Assembly: GCA_944358265.1 (NCBI GenBank)
Contig: CALVQR010000003.1
Coordinates: forward strand, 1-57,100
DNA: 57,100 bases
DNA from: an uncultured Bacilli bacterium
Lineage (GTDB): Bacteria > Bacillota_I > Bacilli_A > RF39 > UBA660
Direction: 5' to 3'
The notes under the pieces were generated by a model, which saw only the letters and a program-made list of their open reading frames with translations, did no database searches and was not told where the DNA came from. The position numbers and the translations under genes were made by a program. Below, piece after piece: positions 17,025 to 25,776 of this stretch; position 1 is the first letter of the stretch, and each line of letters opens with the position of its first letter.

Positions 17025-18288
17025 AATTAAACATCAATAACTCTGGCTTTATAATCATTAATATACCTATTATAATTAATATTATTCCTCCAATCAAATG
17101 TGAATACTTTGTATATTTAGTTGAGAACCCAGTTACTTTTAATGTTACCATAGATATTGCAAATATAGCTATATCGTCAAGCAAGAAAAATAATATATAT
17201 ATAAGCATATAAATAAAATAACTAAATGTAGATAAATCATTCATTGCAAGTATTTGAGTAAATATAAGCGGTAACCCTATTGAACACATTAATTCAACAA
17301 TATTTACTGAAGCTGCCAAAACTATAATACCTGCAAGTGCAAATATAAACTTTTTTTGGTTAGTTATAGATATTATTTTATTCATGATTTTTTTGCGTTC
17401 TTTTTTATCTACTACATCACAACCTTCATCTTTTTTATTTATTGATGTAATATATTTTGATAAATTAATAATTCCAACAACAATTGCGACTAAAGCAATC
17501 AATAATCTTATAAATGATATTTTACTAATAAATGTAGCTAAGTTTAACCAAGTAAGCATAAATAATAAATATACTATTCCTGATGTTAAAATAAATGTTA
17601 AACCTAATATCCACATTTTCTTTCTATTTTTCATATTAAATAACATTGTAATTAAGAATATTAATATCCACATAGCACAAGGGTTAAATCCATCTACAAA
17701 TCCAAGTACAACAGCTAAGAGAGGTAAAGATACATTCCTTGCATTTACTTTTCCTAACAATGGAACATCAACTTCCTCATCGGCAGAATTTTTATAACTA
17801 TTTTCTTCATTTTGTGAAGCAGTGTTAATTTTATTATTTTTCTCATCTTTGGAAGTTTCATCTACTATATCTTCTTTTTCACTAACACCTGTAATTTCAC
17901 CCGCATAATCTCTATATTCATTTTCTTCATTTAGATAAAAATCAACATATTTTTTAATAGTTTCGTCAGTTATTCCATCCGCATATCCAATTATAGTTCT
18001 TTTCCCAATTATCGTATAAGGAACTCCTGATCCTGAATTTCCCATTTGCTTTTGCACTTCTGTCATTAATCTTTGATTTTTCGTACTACCCCAAACTTCA
18101 TAAGTATATAATTTTACATTAGGTTTATCCTTTAAATACTCAACTAAAAATTCTTCTTCGGCCGCACAGTGAGGGCAACCATCTCCATAAAACAAATGTA
18201 TATTTACTATTCTTTCTTGCGCATTAACACTTAGTGGAAATACAAAAAATAATATAGTTAACAAAAATATTTTAATATACCTTCTCAT
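17020..18288 (-). CDS. Membrane thiol-redox protein: thioredoxin-like domain fused to CcdA/DsbD-type channel
   Basis: 422 aa. Signal peptide or first membrane segment (1-23), then an extracytoplasmic thioredoxin/glutaredoxin-like domain with FYGDGCPHC (Cys38, Cys41). A Lys/Glu/Asn-rich linker (130-175) leads to six or so membrane segments (185-420) resembling CcdA/DsbD-b, which move electrons across the membrane. In the channel, FNPCAMW and VELMCSIG each supply one Cys, as in CcdA. The start ATG overlaps the upstream thioredoxin stop (ATGA), so the two are a redox operon. Likely role: reducing extracytoplasmic disulfides. Confidence 0.8.
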   Translation of the reverse strand: MRRYIKIFLLTILFFVFPLSVNAQERIVNIHLFYGDGCPHCAAEEEFLVEYLKDKPNVKLYTYEVWGSTKNQRLMTEVQKQMGNSGSGVPYTIIGKRTIIGYADGITDETIKKYVDFYLNEENEYRDYAGEITGVSEKEDIVDETSKDEKNNKINTASQNEENSYKNSADEEVDVPLLGKVNARNVSLPLLAVVLGFVDGFNPCAMWILIFLITMLFNMKNRKKMWILGLTFILTSGIVYLLFMLTWLNLATFISKISFIRLLIALVAIVVGIINLSKYITSINKKDEGCDVVDKKERKKIMNKIISITNQKKFIFALAGIIVLAASVNIVELMCSIGLPLIFTQILAMNDLSTFSYFIYMLIYILFFLLDDIAIFAISMVTLKVTGFSTKYTKYSHLIGGIILIIIGILMIIKPELLMFNF

Positions 18289-18545
18289 ATAAAATCACCT
18301 ACTGCTTTCACAATTTCATTGTAATTTTTCTCACCTATAAGCCTAAATAATTCTTTATTATTTTTTTCAAAAATAAGTACTGGCAAAGTTGTACCGACAT
18401 TATATTTTTTTACCTCATCTTCATCAAAATCATAATCTAAATTAATTAGTTCTATATCTTTATTTTCATTTATAAATTTATCAAGAGCCTTATTTGTTAT
18501 TAAACATGCTGGGCACCATAAAGCACTTATTTTTATGATTTTCAC
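18285..18545 (-). CDS. Thioredoxin-like protein (CPAC)
   Basis: 86 aa from a GTG at 18545, chosen because GGTGAT lies just upstream; an ATG four codons earlier has no ribosome binding site. The active site is LWCPAC (Cys11, Cys14) and the cis-proline region is TTLPVLIF. No signal peptide, so it is cytoplasmic and probably reduces the membrane protein encoded immediately downstream (4-base overlap). Shorter than canonical thioredoxin (about 105 aa), mainly at the C-terminus. Confidence 0.8.
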   Translation of the reverse strand: MKIIKISALWCPACLITNKALDKFINENKDIELINLDYDFDEDEVKKYNVGTTLPVLIFEKNNKELFRLIGEKNYNEIVKAVGDFI

Positions 18546-18561
18546 ATATATCACCATAATA

Positions 18562-18570
18562 ATTATATCA
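18562..18570 (-). promoter_or_regulatory. Extended -10 promoter of the redox operon
   Basis: Minus-strand TGATATAAT 17 bp before the GTG start. Confidence 0.5.
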
Positions 18571-18581
18571 TATTTTCAAAA

Positions 18582-18608
18582 AGAAAAAATACCTAATTTG
18601 GTATTTTT
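18582..18608 (-). terminator. Terminator of the LysM amidase, containing its stop
   Basis: AAAATACC-AAATTA-GGTATTTT hairpin and T-run; the TAG stop is in the loop. Confidence 0.8.
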
Positions 18609-19060
18609 AAACTTTGACCTATTGACAAAAGATTACTACTTAAATTATTTATTTTTTTTATTTCATCTACTGTTGTATTATATTTAACCGCTATTTGATA
18701 CAAACTATCTCCACTTTTTACCGTGTATAACGTATAATCAATATTTGATACATTTGGTATTTTTAAACTTTGACCTATTGACAAAAGATTACTACTTAAA
18801 TTATTTAATTTTTTTATTTCATCTACTGTCGTATTATATTTAATCGCTATTTGATACAAACTATCTCCACTTTTTACCGTGTATAACATATAATCAATAT
18901 TTGATACATTTGGTATTTTTAAACTTTGACCTATTGATAAAAGATTACTACTCAAATTATTTAATTTTTTTATTTCATCTACTGTTGTATTATATTTAAT
19001 CGCTATTTGATACAAATTATCTCCACTTTTTACTGTGTATAATATATAATCCTCATTTGT
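18593..19060. repeat. Three tandem 156-bp LysM-encoding repeats
   Basis: Period 156 bp (52 codons), seen from repeated GGTATTTTTAAACTTTGACC at 18600, 18756 and 18912. The copies differ at only a few bases, so the duplication is recent or homogenised. Confidence 0.85.
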
Positions 19061-19930
19061 TTCTATTGTTTCATCTGAAATTATAAGTTTTTGACCTATT
19101 GATAAAAGATTACTACTTAAATTATTTAATTTTTTTAAATTATCAACAGTAGTATTAAATTTACTTGCAATTGAATATAATGAATCTCCATTCTGAACAA
19201 TATATGTCTGCGCAGTTTCGTTAATACTAGAAATAGGTATTATAAGTTCCTGTCCTATTGAAAGATTTGTTGTTTTTAAATTATTGGTAGTTTTAATCTC
19301 ATCTACCGTCGTATTAAATTTTTTAGCAATTGAATATAACGAATCTCCTTTTTTTACAATATATATATTTTTACCAGTTCCATCATATGAAATTCCTTGA
19401 TAATTCGCAAGTGCTTTAACTACAGCTTCTGCATACTTTTCATAGTTGTTTTTAAGATTATTTACTTCTTCACTATTGTCTACATTTCCATATTTTACTA
19501 TTATAGTTTCAATATTGCCTGTATCTTTTTGCAAATCATAATAATCTTTTGAAGTATCAGCCTCACTTCTTCGTTGATAATACTTATTTATAGTTAATCC
19601 AGCATCTTCTAAATTATCTGAAATAGATTTAGCAAGTGTATCGTCATTTCTAAGTGCATATATTACTTCAACCCCATTTTCACCTTTTCCTAATTGATTT
19701 GAAATAGCAACTACTTTTGAATTATTCCCATATGCATTCAAAATTCTATTTGCTCTATCTTGATCACTTATATATTCATCAGTTGTTCTAATTATTTTTA
19801 CGTCTGCCCCTAAATTTTTTAATCTATCATAAATATACTCACTTATTAATAAATTATAATCTTTTTCAGTTATATCACTTCCTACTACGCCTGTATTACT
19901 TCCACCCTTTGATGGATCAATTACTATCAT
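18593..19930 (-). CDS. N-acetylmuramoyl-L-alanine amidase with five LysM domains
   Basis: 445 aa from the ATG at 19930 (GGGTGAGATCT upstream). Residues 1-180 are an amidase_3 domain that cuts the MurNAc-L-Ala bond: VIDPSKGG at the first metal site, then GVEVIYALRNDDT and ETIIVKYGNVDN. The usual metal His in the IDPGHGG motif is replaced by Lys, and the canonical SNHINA segment reads SNQLGK. Metal binding may therefore be altered and the enzyme could be inactive or a binding protein. Residues 195-445 hold five LysM repeats, the last three nearly identical. No signal peptide; possibly spore-associated, with a CATATATT box upstream (19957-19964). Confidence 0.8.
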   Translation of the reverse strand: MIVIDPSKGGSNTGVVGSDITEKDYNLLISEYIYDRLKNLGADVKIIRTTDEYISDQDRANRILNAYGNNSKVVAISNQLGKGENGVEVIYALRNDDTLAKSISDNLEDAGLTINKYYQRRSEADTSKDYYDLQKDTGNIETIIVKYGNVDNSEEVNNLKNNYEKYAEAVVKALANYQGISYDGTGKNIYIVKKGDSLYSIAKKFNTTVDEIKTTNNLKTTNLSIGQELIIPISSINETAQTYIVQNGDSLYSIASKFNTTVDNLKKLNNLSSNLLSIGQKLIISDETIETNEDYILYTVKSGDNLYQIAIKYNTTVDEIKKLNNLSSNLLSIGQSLKIPNVSNIDYMLYTVKSGDSLYQIAIKYNTTVDEIKKLNNLSSNLLSIGQSLKIPNVSNIDYTLYTVKSGDSLYQIAVKYNTTVDEIKKINNLSSNLLSIGQSLKIPN

Positions 19931-19956
19931 AGATCTCACCCATCCTAACTTAATAA

Positions 19957-19964
19957 AATATATG
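19957..19964 (-). promoter_or_regulatory. CATATATT -10-like box before the LysM amidase
   Basis: Same form and T-rich upstream context as before yunB and the 142-aa gene. Confidence 0.3.
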
Positions 19965-20043
19965 AAAAAAATTAGTAAATAAAACTTAAATAATAAAATA
20001 TAATAGAAAATTTTTAATATACTTAAACAAGGGAGATGATTTT

Positions 20044-20970
20044 TTGAATATTATTGATAAAAATTTTATGGAATTAGTAAATGAAATTAAATCTTTAGAT
20101 GAAAAAGAAATGTATTATAGAATTAGAAAAAATTTTGATAATGTACCTAATGATATAAAAATAAATTGTTCAAAATTTTTCAATCAATTTAATTATTGGG
20201 GAATTCTTGATATAGATAATGACAATTACGAAGAAATCAGATTAAAACAAGAAGAATTATATAATCATATTGATGATTTTGTTTGGGTATATGAACATCT
20301 AAAAGATTATAGATCAAAAAAGACTTTATATTCTATTTTAAATAATTGGTATAAATATGATTTCAAAACTACTTCTGAAACTAAAGAAAATATGTTTGAT
20401 GACTATTTTGATTTAGATTTAGTAAAATGTTCAAGCGATGAAATTATTGTAGATCTAGGTGCATATACAGGTGATACTATACTATCTTATATAAAAAATT
20501 ATGGAATTAATTCTTATAAAAAAATATATTGTTATGAAATTACTGAGGATATATTCAGAGAACTCGAAAACAATTTAAAAGATCTTAAAAATATTGATTT
20601 AAGACTAAAAGGTATTAGCGATAAAGAAGGAAATATGTCTATTTCAAATAATATCCAAAGTTATTCTGCTAATACGCTTATTGATGGTGAAGAAAACAAT
20701 ATAAAAGTTACTACTTTAGATTTAGATATTAATGAACCAATTTCAATGATAATCGCAGATATTGAAGGATTTGAAAAAAAAGCTATTGAAGGAGCTAAAA
20801 ATCATATAAAAAATGATCATCCTAAACTTTTAATATCAGTTTATCATAGTAATGAAGATTTATGGAAAATACCAAAAATGATCTACGAAATAAATAACAA
20901 TTATAATTTTTATCTAAGATATAATAGTTCTCCACTATATCCAACTGAAATAACATTAATTGCGATTTAA
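20044..20970 (+). CDS. FkbM-family SAM-dependent methyltransferase
   Basis: 308 aa starting at TTG, fixed by GGGAGATGATTTT upstream. An N-terminal helical region of about 125 aa is followed by the FkbM methyltransferase domain: IVDLGAYTGDTILSY (SAM-binding glycine motif), IYCYEITEDIF (acidic end of strand 2), ITTLDLD-type segment and MIIADIEGFEKKAIEGA. These enzymes usually O-methylate sugars or small natural products. It stands alone between divergent and convergent neighbours, so the substrate cannot be inferred. Confidence 0.85.
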   Translation: MNIIDKNFMELVNEIKSLDEKEMYYRIRKNFDNVPNDIKINCSKFFNQFNYWGILDIDNDNYEEIRLKQEELYNHIDDFVWVYEHLKDYRSKKTLYSILNNWYKYDFKTTSETKENMFDDYFDLDLVKCSSDEIIVDLGAYTGDTILSYIKNYGINSYKKIYCYEITEDIFRELENNLKDLKNIDLRLKGISDKEGNMSISNNIQSYSANTLIDGEENNIKVTTLDLDINEPISMIIADIEGFEKKAIEGAKNHIKNDHPKLLISVYHSNEDLWKIPKMIYEINNNYNFYLRYNSSPLYPTEITLIAI

Positions 20971-20997
20971 AAAAACCCTATAGGGTTTTTATTTTTT
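20969..20997. terminator. Bidirectional terminator, fkbM-like / patatin
   Basis: AAAAACCCTATAGGGTTTTT palindrome; the TAG stop of the patatin gene is in its centre. Confidence 0.8.
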
Positions 20998-22288
20998 TAA
21001 TATATGAACTTGCAAATATTGCACCCAATATAACATCAGGAACTAAAATACTAAATGCCCATATTTCTTTCTTTTCATTAATAGTAAGTAAATCTTTATT
21101 TAATAAACTTATTACATAACATACTAAATTCTTTTTATCATAAGTTTCTGCAATATTTTTTAATCCACCTGGTTCTAATACTTTATTGATTGATTTTTTT
21201 AAATTTAATACATCTTTATAATCATTATTTAAACTTTGTTTTTTTATTAATTTATTTACCTTTTTAGCTAATGAATTAAATGAATATACTTTTAAAATAT
21301 CAATATCAAATATATAAGCTGCAAATTCCAATGAAGTTAAAACATTTGAATTTATAGTAAATAATTCCCTATTATATTTTTTTAAATGATCTTCTAAAGA
21401 TTTTTTTGATAAATTTTCAAACGGATTAATTATAGGTAAACTCGAAAATATTTTTTTATAAGTATCTTCTAAAAAATTTTCATATTTGCTAGCTTTAATA
21501 TTTGATCCTTTTTTAAAAGCATACAAATCCCCTTCTAATTTATTAAAAGCTTTCATTGTATCTAAATATCCAAGTTTTATATTTTTGATGGAATTATCTT
21601 TATCAAAAATCATTATACCACCTAAATTATGGTTACTTTCTATATAAGTTATTTTGGCAGGTAAATCTTGATATATATTTTTTTTACCTACTGCTTTTAA
21701 ATCTATAACCACGATATCAGTCGCACCTTTTTTTATTGCCATTTGAATAGGCATATTATCAAAGTATCCTCCATCAATATAACTTTTTTTACCTATAGTA
21801 TATGATTTCATATATGGATAACATGCTGCAGAAGCCATTATATAATCATTTAAATATCCTTTAGGAATATCTTCTTTATACATTTCTATTTTTTTTAATG
21901 GTAAAAATTGTGTTGTAACAAATCCAAAATCGATTTTTGAATTTCTAACTTTTTCTTCATCAATATTATTTTCTATTAATTTTAATAAAGGCTCATACGA
22001 AGCACTTTCTCCTTGAGATATAAGTAATTTAGTAAGTTCTACCATAGAATTAGCCTTTGTTATGTCTACATTTTTAAAAGAAAATATTTGTTTCATATCA
22101 ATATTGCTCCAAATTTTATATGCTTTATTATAATCATTCATAACAATTAATGCTCCATTTAAAGCACCAACACTTGTCCCTGTAACAATATCAGGATAGA
22201 AACCTAATTTTCTAAGAGCTTTCCATGCACCTATCTGATAAGCACCTTTAGCCCCTCCTCCACATAATACAATAGCTTTTTTACCCAT
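20978..22288 (-). CDS. Patatin-like phospholipase
   Basis: 436 aa acyl hydrolase with the catalytic Ser-Asp dyad: oxyanion hole GGGAKGAYQIG (10-20), nucleophile GTSVG (Ser39) and DGGYFDNMP (Asp). The C-terminal 200 residues are not recognised; the end (LVPDVILGAIFASSYIKKI) could touch the membrane. ATG preceded by AAGGTGATAAA, directly after the stop of the small membrane protein, so genes 23819 to 20978 form an operon (AI-2E-type permease, 113-aa membrane protein, patatin). Confidence 0.88.
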   Translation of the reverse strand: MGKKAIVLCGGGAKGAYQIGAWKALRKLGFYPDIVTGTSVGALNGALIVMNDYNKAYKIWSNIDMKQIFSFKNVDITKANSMVELTKLLISQGESASYEPLLKLIENNIDEEKVRNSKIDFGFVTTQFLPLKKIEMYKEDIPKGYLNDYIMASAACYPYMKSYTIGKKSYIDGGYFDNMPIQMAIKKGATDIVVIDLKAVGKKNIYQDLPAKITYIESNHNLGGIMIFDKDNSIKNIKLGYLDTMKAFNKLEGDLYAFKKGSNIKASKYENFLEDTYKKIFSSLPIINPFENLSKKSLEDHLKKYNRELFTINSNVLTSLEFAAYIFDIDILKVYSFNSLAKKVNKLIKKQSLNNDYKDVLNLKKSINKVLEPGGLKNIAETYDKKNLVCYVISLLNKDLLTINEKKEIWAFSILVPDVILGAIFASSYIKKIKTL

Positions 22289-22297
22289 TTTATCACC

Positions 22298-22639
22298 TTA
22301 TTTTCTTGTATATTTTAAATACATTAATGATCCAATAAGTACAATTAATACGTATATTATAGAAAAATATATTGAACCGATATTATAATACATAAATACT
22401 GATGGAATAAATGTCAATCCTATAACTAATGAATAATACCATTTAAATCCTTTATTTTTTGTAATTACTATACCTGATAAAAAACAATATATGGAATTTA
22501 TAAATATTACACACACTTTAGCATAATTATTTGCTGAAGATTCATCCATTAAATATCCAAATGAAGGAATTATTGAAAATATTGAAAAGCTTATTATAAA
22601 TACCCATAAAATTGATTCTATTCTATCTACTACTTTCAT
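22298..22639 (-). CDS. Small membrane protein, unknown
   Basis: 113 aa with four hydrophobic segments (about 10-32, 38-56, 66-84, 88-107) and short loops. No motif recognised. The ATG lies inside the end of the upstream permease gene (17-base overlap), suggesting translational coupling. Probably a membrane partner of the flanking genes. Confidence 0.65.
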   Translation of the reverse strand: MKVVDRIESILWVFIISFSIFSIIPSFGYLMDESSANNYAKVCVIFINSIYCFLSGIVITKNKGFKWYYSLVIGLTFIPSVFMYYNIGSIYFSIIYVLIVLIGSLMYLKYTRK

Positions 22640-23819
22640 TATCTTTTCCCTTCTTATTTACTTCTTCTTGTATTTCTTCATTTAATTTTATAAATTCGTA
22701 TTTATCATTGAAGTATGAGAATATTGTTTTAATAACTGCAATACATGGAACTGCAACTATCATACCAATTATTCCAAAGAATTGTCCGAATACTAATAAT
22801 GCAATAATAATTGTTACTGGATGTAATTTTAGCCCTTTACTTTGAACAAGTGGTGTAAATACCACGTTATCTAAAAGTTGAACTACGATTACACTTATTA
22901 ATGCAATTATTCCTGTCGGAACACCTTGTGTAAATCCTACTATTATCGCAGGTATTCCACCTATATATGGCCCAACATATGGAATAGCATTAGTTACCCC
23001 ACAGAAAAGTGCAAATAATATTGATGCTTTAAGTCCTCCTATAGAAAATCCTATGGCATTTCCAATAAATACTAGTGTCATTGTTAATAAAATTCCTTGT
23101 ATGTAACTAACTAATGTTTTATTAGATACATCCATTAAATTTTTAGCATCATCTCTCATTTTTCGAGGTAATATGCTTATAAATACCTTACTAACATTAT
23201 CAAAATCAAATAACATATATAATCCTATAAATAAACCAATTACAAATGTTCCAAGCCCTGATACAATAGAAGTTACAAAATTTATTACTTTATCCGGAAA
23301 CTCAACAGTTATATCTTTACCAATTTGTATTATTGAAGAATATAAATCTTCTTTAATTTGAGTAGTATTTTCGTTCAATAAAGGTTCTAAAAATCCAACA
23401 AATTTATCAAGCGTTACACTAATTTTTTTAGTAATAGATGGTACTATATTTATAAAATCATTCAACTGATCTGTAAGCATTGGTACGCTTGTAGCTAATA
23501 CCACTATTAATAATGCAATAAATACTACATAAACAAGTATAGTAGCTAAAAATCTATTAACTTTATGTTTTGTTAAAAATCTAACTAACGGATTAAATAA
23601 CCATGCCACTATTATACCTATAAAAAATGGAGTTAATATTTTTAACAATGTACCAATAAATGAAAGTATATTCCACTCTTTAATTACAAATGTTATTATC
23701 ATAATTGCTACAACAATAAGTACAAAAAATGATATTTTTAGTATTTTATTTAATAGCACAATGCCTTCATTAATCTTTTGTACATCTACAGAATCCTTTT
23801 TTGTATCTTTTTTAAACAT
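22623..23819 (-). CDS. AI-2E/YtvI-type membrane permease
   Basis: 398 aa. The layout fits the AI-2E transporter family: paired N-terminal membrane segments, a soluble helical insert (about 115-175), then a C-terminal membrane block with GVTNAIPYVGPYIGGIPA and QLLDNVVFTPLVQSKGLKLHP, both strongly conserved in the family. Members export or transport diverse solutes (some are Na+/H+ antiporters, one was linked to autoinducer-2), so the substrate is unknown. ATG preceded by AAGGAAGTGAT. A TATAAT with TTTCAT 16 bp upstream lies before it. Confidence 0.88.
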   Translation of the reverse strand: MFKKDTKKDSVDVQKINEGIVLLNKILKISFFVLIVVAIMIITFVIKEWNILSFIGTLLKILTPFFIGIIVAWLFNPLVRFLTKHKVNRFLATILVYVVFIALLIVVLATSVPMLTDQLNDFINIVPSITKKISVTLDKFVGFLEPLLNENTTQIKEDLYSSIIQIGKDITVEFPDKVINFVTSIVSGLGTFVIGLFIGLYMLFDFDNVSKVFISILPRKMRDDAKNLMDVSNKTLVSYIQGILLTMTLVFIGNAIGFSIGGLKASILFALFCGVTNAIPYVGPYIGGIPAIIVGFTQGVPTGIIALISVIVVQLLDNVVFTPLVQSKGLKLHPVTIIIALLVFGQFFGIIGMIVAVPCIAVIKTIFSYFNDKYEFIKLNEEIQEEVNKKGKDNESSR

Positions 23820-23880
23820 TCTATCACTTCCTTATATTATAGTGTACCATATATTAAATGAAACATAAATAATTTCAGTA

Positions 23881-23910
23881 AAAAAGTGTAAAGAATTACA
23901 TTTTCTTTAC
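23881..23910 (-). terminator. PAP2 gene terminator
   Basis: GTAAAGAA-AATGTAA-TTCTTTAC hairpin followed by ACTTTTTT. Confidence 0.75.
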
Positions 23911-23941
23911 TAAAAAGTCTTATTTGATAATAACACTGTAT

Positions 23942-24565
23942 TTAATTTTTATTATTTGCTAATTTTTCTATTTTATTTATTATTTCAGTATATGTTATAA
24001 GCAATATTACACTTACTATATATCCTGAAATTATATCACTTGCATAATGCACTCCTAAATAAATTCTACTTATCCCTATAAGTAATATTAACAATAATAA
24101 TAATGTTATAAATATTATTTTTATATTCTTACTTAATTTTGACTTATATATTAAATAAATTAAAAAACCATACAGAGTCATACTGCCCATTGCGTGTCCC
24201 GATGGATAACTATATCCGCCTTGAATAATTAATTTTAATACATCTGGTCTAGGTCTTACGAAAATATTTTTAAATATATTATTTAAAATACAAGATATTA
24301 TTGATATTATGCATACTTCTACTCCTATAATTTTATTTTTTATAAATACTAATATTATTATGCATAAAATTATAATTGTTTGCCAATTTGCAAAAAAAGT
24401 TATAACTTTAAAAAAAGACGTTAAACAATTGTTTGAATTGTCACTCAAAAATTCATAAATAAAATTATCAAAATTAATTATCTTATCGGTTTTTACTAAA
24501 TATGTAATTAATATAAATAAAATTGTTAAAACAATTAATATTATAAATTTTAATTTATTTTTCAT
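23942..24565 (-). CDS. PAP2-family membrane phosphatase
   Basis: 207 aa from the ATG at 24565 (AGGTGAAGAA upstream). Six membrane segments. The three phosphatase motifs are present: KNIFVRPRP, YPSGHAMG and SRIYLGVHYASD with the catalytic His residues. Such enzymes dephosphorylate undecaprenyl diphosphate (BcrC-like) or phosphatidylglycerol phosphate; the short loops do not decide between these. Extended -10 at 24582-24590. Confidence 0.88.
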   Translation of the reverse strand: MKNKLKFIILIVLTILFILITYLVKTDKIINFDNFIYEFLSDNSNNCLTSFFKVITFFANWQTIIILCIIILVFIKNKIIGVEVCIISIISCILNNIFKNIFVRPRPDVLKLIIQGGYSYPSGHAMGSMTLYGFLIYLIYKSKLSKNIKIIFITLLLLLILLIGISRIYLGVHYASDIISGYIVSVILLITYTEIINKIEKLANNKN

Positions 24566-24581
24566 TTTCTTCACCTATTTA

Positions 24582-24590
24582 ATTATATCA
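24582..24590 (-). promoter_or_regulatory. Extended -10 promoter of the PAP2 gene
   Basis: Minus-strand TGATATAAT 16 bp before the start codon. Confidence 0.45.
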
Positions 24591-24607
24591 AATATAAAAA
24601 ATAAAAT

Positions 24608-24634
24608 TAAAAAAATCTAACTAAATAGTTAGTT
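24608..24634 (-). terminator. tRNA-Gln/tRNA-Glu terminator
   Basis: CTAAC-TATTTA-GTTAG hairpin followed by ATTTTTTT, 13 bp after the tRNA-Glu CCA end. Confidence 0.8.
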
Positions 24635-24647
24635 TTAAACATCAAAA

Positions 24648-24724
24648 TGGTGACCTGTATGGGATTTGAACCCATGAATGCTGCCGTGAGAGGGCAGTGT
24701 GTTAAACCACTTCACCAACAGGCC
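24648..24724 (-). tRNA. tRNA-Glu (anticodon CTC)
   Basis: Acceptor stem GGCCTGT/ACAGGTC, encoded CCA end, anticodon stem CTGCC/GGCAG with loop CTCTCAC, and TTCAAAT in the T loop. The sequence is close to Bacillus tRNA-Glu but with CTC rather than TTC as anticodon; it reads GAG, a rare codon in this AT-rich genome. Confidence 0.93.
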
Positions 24725-24731
24725 AAAAATA

Positions 24732-24806
24732 TGGCTGCCCAGGTTAGATTCGAACTAACGCATAATAGATTCAGAGTCTACCGCCTTACCACTTGGCTAC
24801 TGGGCA
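24732..24806 (-). tRNA. tRNA-Gln (anticodon CTG)
   Basis: Acceptor TGCCCAG/CTGGGCA with G discriminator and encoded CCA; anticodon stem GTAGA/TCTAT with loop CTCTGAA, T loop TTCGAAT. Seven bases separate it from tRNA-Glu, so both come from one transcript. Reads CAG, also a rare codon here. Confidence 0.92.
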
Positions 24807-25144
24807 ATGCATAAATGCATATATATTATAGCAAAAAAGACTAGATAATTCTAGACCTTTTTATTATTAACTAAACATTTTTAATATTTTTATAATTATC
24901 TACTTTACTTTTTATAATTGCAATTCTAGTTAAAATCTTTATTATAATTTTTATCCTATAATTTTACGATGTTATATACAATACATATTAATACTAGTTT
25001 GATTAAACCTTTTTAATAAGTATTTTCAAAATTCTTAATCATTTAATTCTCGAAAAATAGTTTTTCTCCATTCTTTTGAATAATTTCCGGAATGTTATCA
25101 CAAACCAATTTGTTATATATTTTGCATCATATACACCTTAAATT
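24807..25144. other. Gene-poor stretch upstream of the tRNA pair
   Basis: 338 bp of AT-rich sequence. Apart from the tRNA promoter and a CTAGA/TCTAG inverted repeat (about 24840-24860), I see no ORF with a ribosome binding site and no RNA gene. Confidence 0.5.
24825..24833 (-). promoter_or_regulatory. Extended -10 promoter of the tRNA-Gln/tRNA-Glu unit
   Basis: Minus-strand TGCTATAAT 18 bp before the tRNA-Gln 5' end. The same TGnTATAAT form precedes many genes here. Confidence 0.6.
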
Positions 25145-25176
25145 TATAAAAAAGTCCAAAATTATAATTGGACTTT
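25145..25176 (-). terminator. Terminator of the XRE regulator
   Basis: AAAGTCCAA-TTATAA-TTTTGGACTTT hairpin with T-run, about 75 bp after the XRE stop. Confidence 0.8.
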
Positions 25177-25251
25177 ATTCACATATGGCACGGAACTCGA
25201 ATGAGTTTCCAAATTTTATGAAAAACTTTCTTTTAAGTAGAGAAAGTTTAT

Positions 25252-25548
25252 CTATGCCTTTTTACTTTTTTCTTCATAAGTTTCTAATGTTTTTAAAAGA
25301 AGCATTCTATATATTTCCAATTTTTCTTTTTTACCAATTAAAGAATTATGGTATTCATCTAATGCAAGTAAATCTTCAATATCTAAATTAAATACATTAC
25401 TTAACTTATTTAATATATCATTAGATGGATTTTTCTTTCCTTTTTCTATTTCATTAATGTATGAACTTGATACTTGTGATTTTTCAGATAAGTTTTTAGT
25501 AGTCATATCATTTGCTATTCTAGTAACTCTTACTACTTCTCCTATCAT
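25252..25548 (-). CDS. XRE-family helix-turn-helix regulator
   Basis: 98 aa. Residues 5-60 form a Cro/CI-type HTH: TTKNLSEKSQVSSSYINEIEKGKKNPSNDIL contains the two DNA-binding helices and the conserved IEKGKKNP turn. The last 35 residues are a helical tail (KKEKLEIYRMLLLKTLETYEEK) probably for dimerisation. It lies just behind tRNA-Trp with a terminator between. Target unknown; no operator pair is obvious next to it. Confidence 0.8.
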   Translation of the reverse strand: MIGEVVRVTRIANDMTTKNLSEKSQVSSSYINEIEKGKKNPSNDILNKLSNVFNLDIEDLLALDEYHNSLIGKKEKLEIYRMLLLKTLETYEEKSKKA

Positions 25549-25572
25549 AATTTAATTCCCACTTTATATTTA

Positions 25573-25614
25573 TAAAAACTCCAATTTTTATGACATCATT
25601 TACTTAATTGGAGA
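25573..25614 (-). terminator. tRNA-Trp terminator
   Basis: CTCCAATT...AATTGGAG hairpin (loop about 20) and T5, 12 bp after the tRNA. Confidence 0.7.
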
Positions 25615-25625
25615 TTATCCACATC

Positions 25626-25699
25626 TGGCAGGGGATGAGAGAATCGAACTCCCAACAAAAGTTTTGGAGACTCCTATTATACCATTTAACTAATCCCCT
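25626..25699 (-). tRNA. tRNA-Trp (anticodon CCA)
   Basis: Acceptor AGGGGAT/ATCCCCT with G discriminator and encoded CCA, anticodon loop TCTCCAAAA, T loop TTCGATT. Closely resembles Bacillus tRNA-Trp. A CCA anticodon agrees with TGA being a stop in this genome. Confidence 0.94.
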
Positions 25700-25716
25700 A
25701 AAACTGGTACAAATTT

Positions 25717-25745
25717 ATGATAACATAAAAATATCTATTTATCAA
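25717..25745 (-). promoter_or_regulatory. Promoter of tRNA-Trp
   Basis: Minus strand TTGATA, 17 bp, TATCAT, placed 17 bp upstream of the tRNA: the best -35/-10 pair in the host part. Confidence 0.75.
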
Positions 25746-25776
25746 TAATTATTCGTTATTTTCTTTAGTGATAAAT

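Noticed and set aside
18593..19060. CRISPR-like repetition
   Set aside because: The repeats are 156 bp, contiguous and in frame with LysM domains; there are no spacers.
25186..25214. A tRNA 3'-end-like stretch (minus strand ...TTCGAGTTCCGTGCCA) after the XRE gene
   Set aside because: The T arm would have a four-base loop and no matching acceptor 5' strand, D arm or anticodon arm is found upstream; at best a decayed remnant.
24648..25699. tRNA genes as the attachment site of the element
   Set aside because: The tRNAs are complete, lie 1.5 kb or more from the recombinase, and the broken amidase gene gives a better junction.
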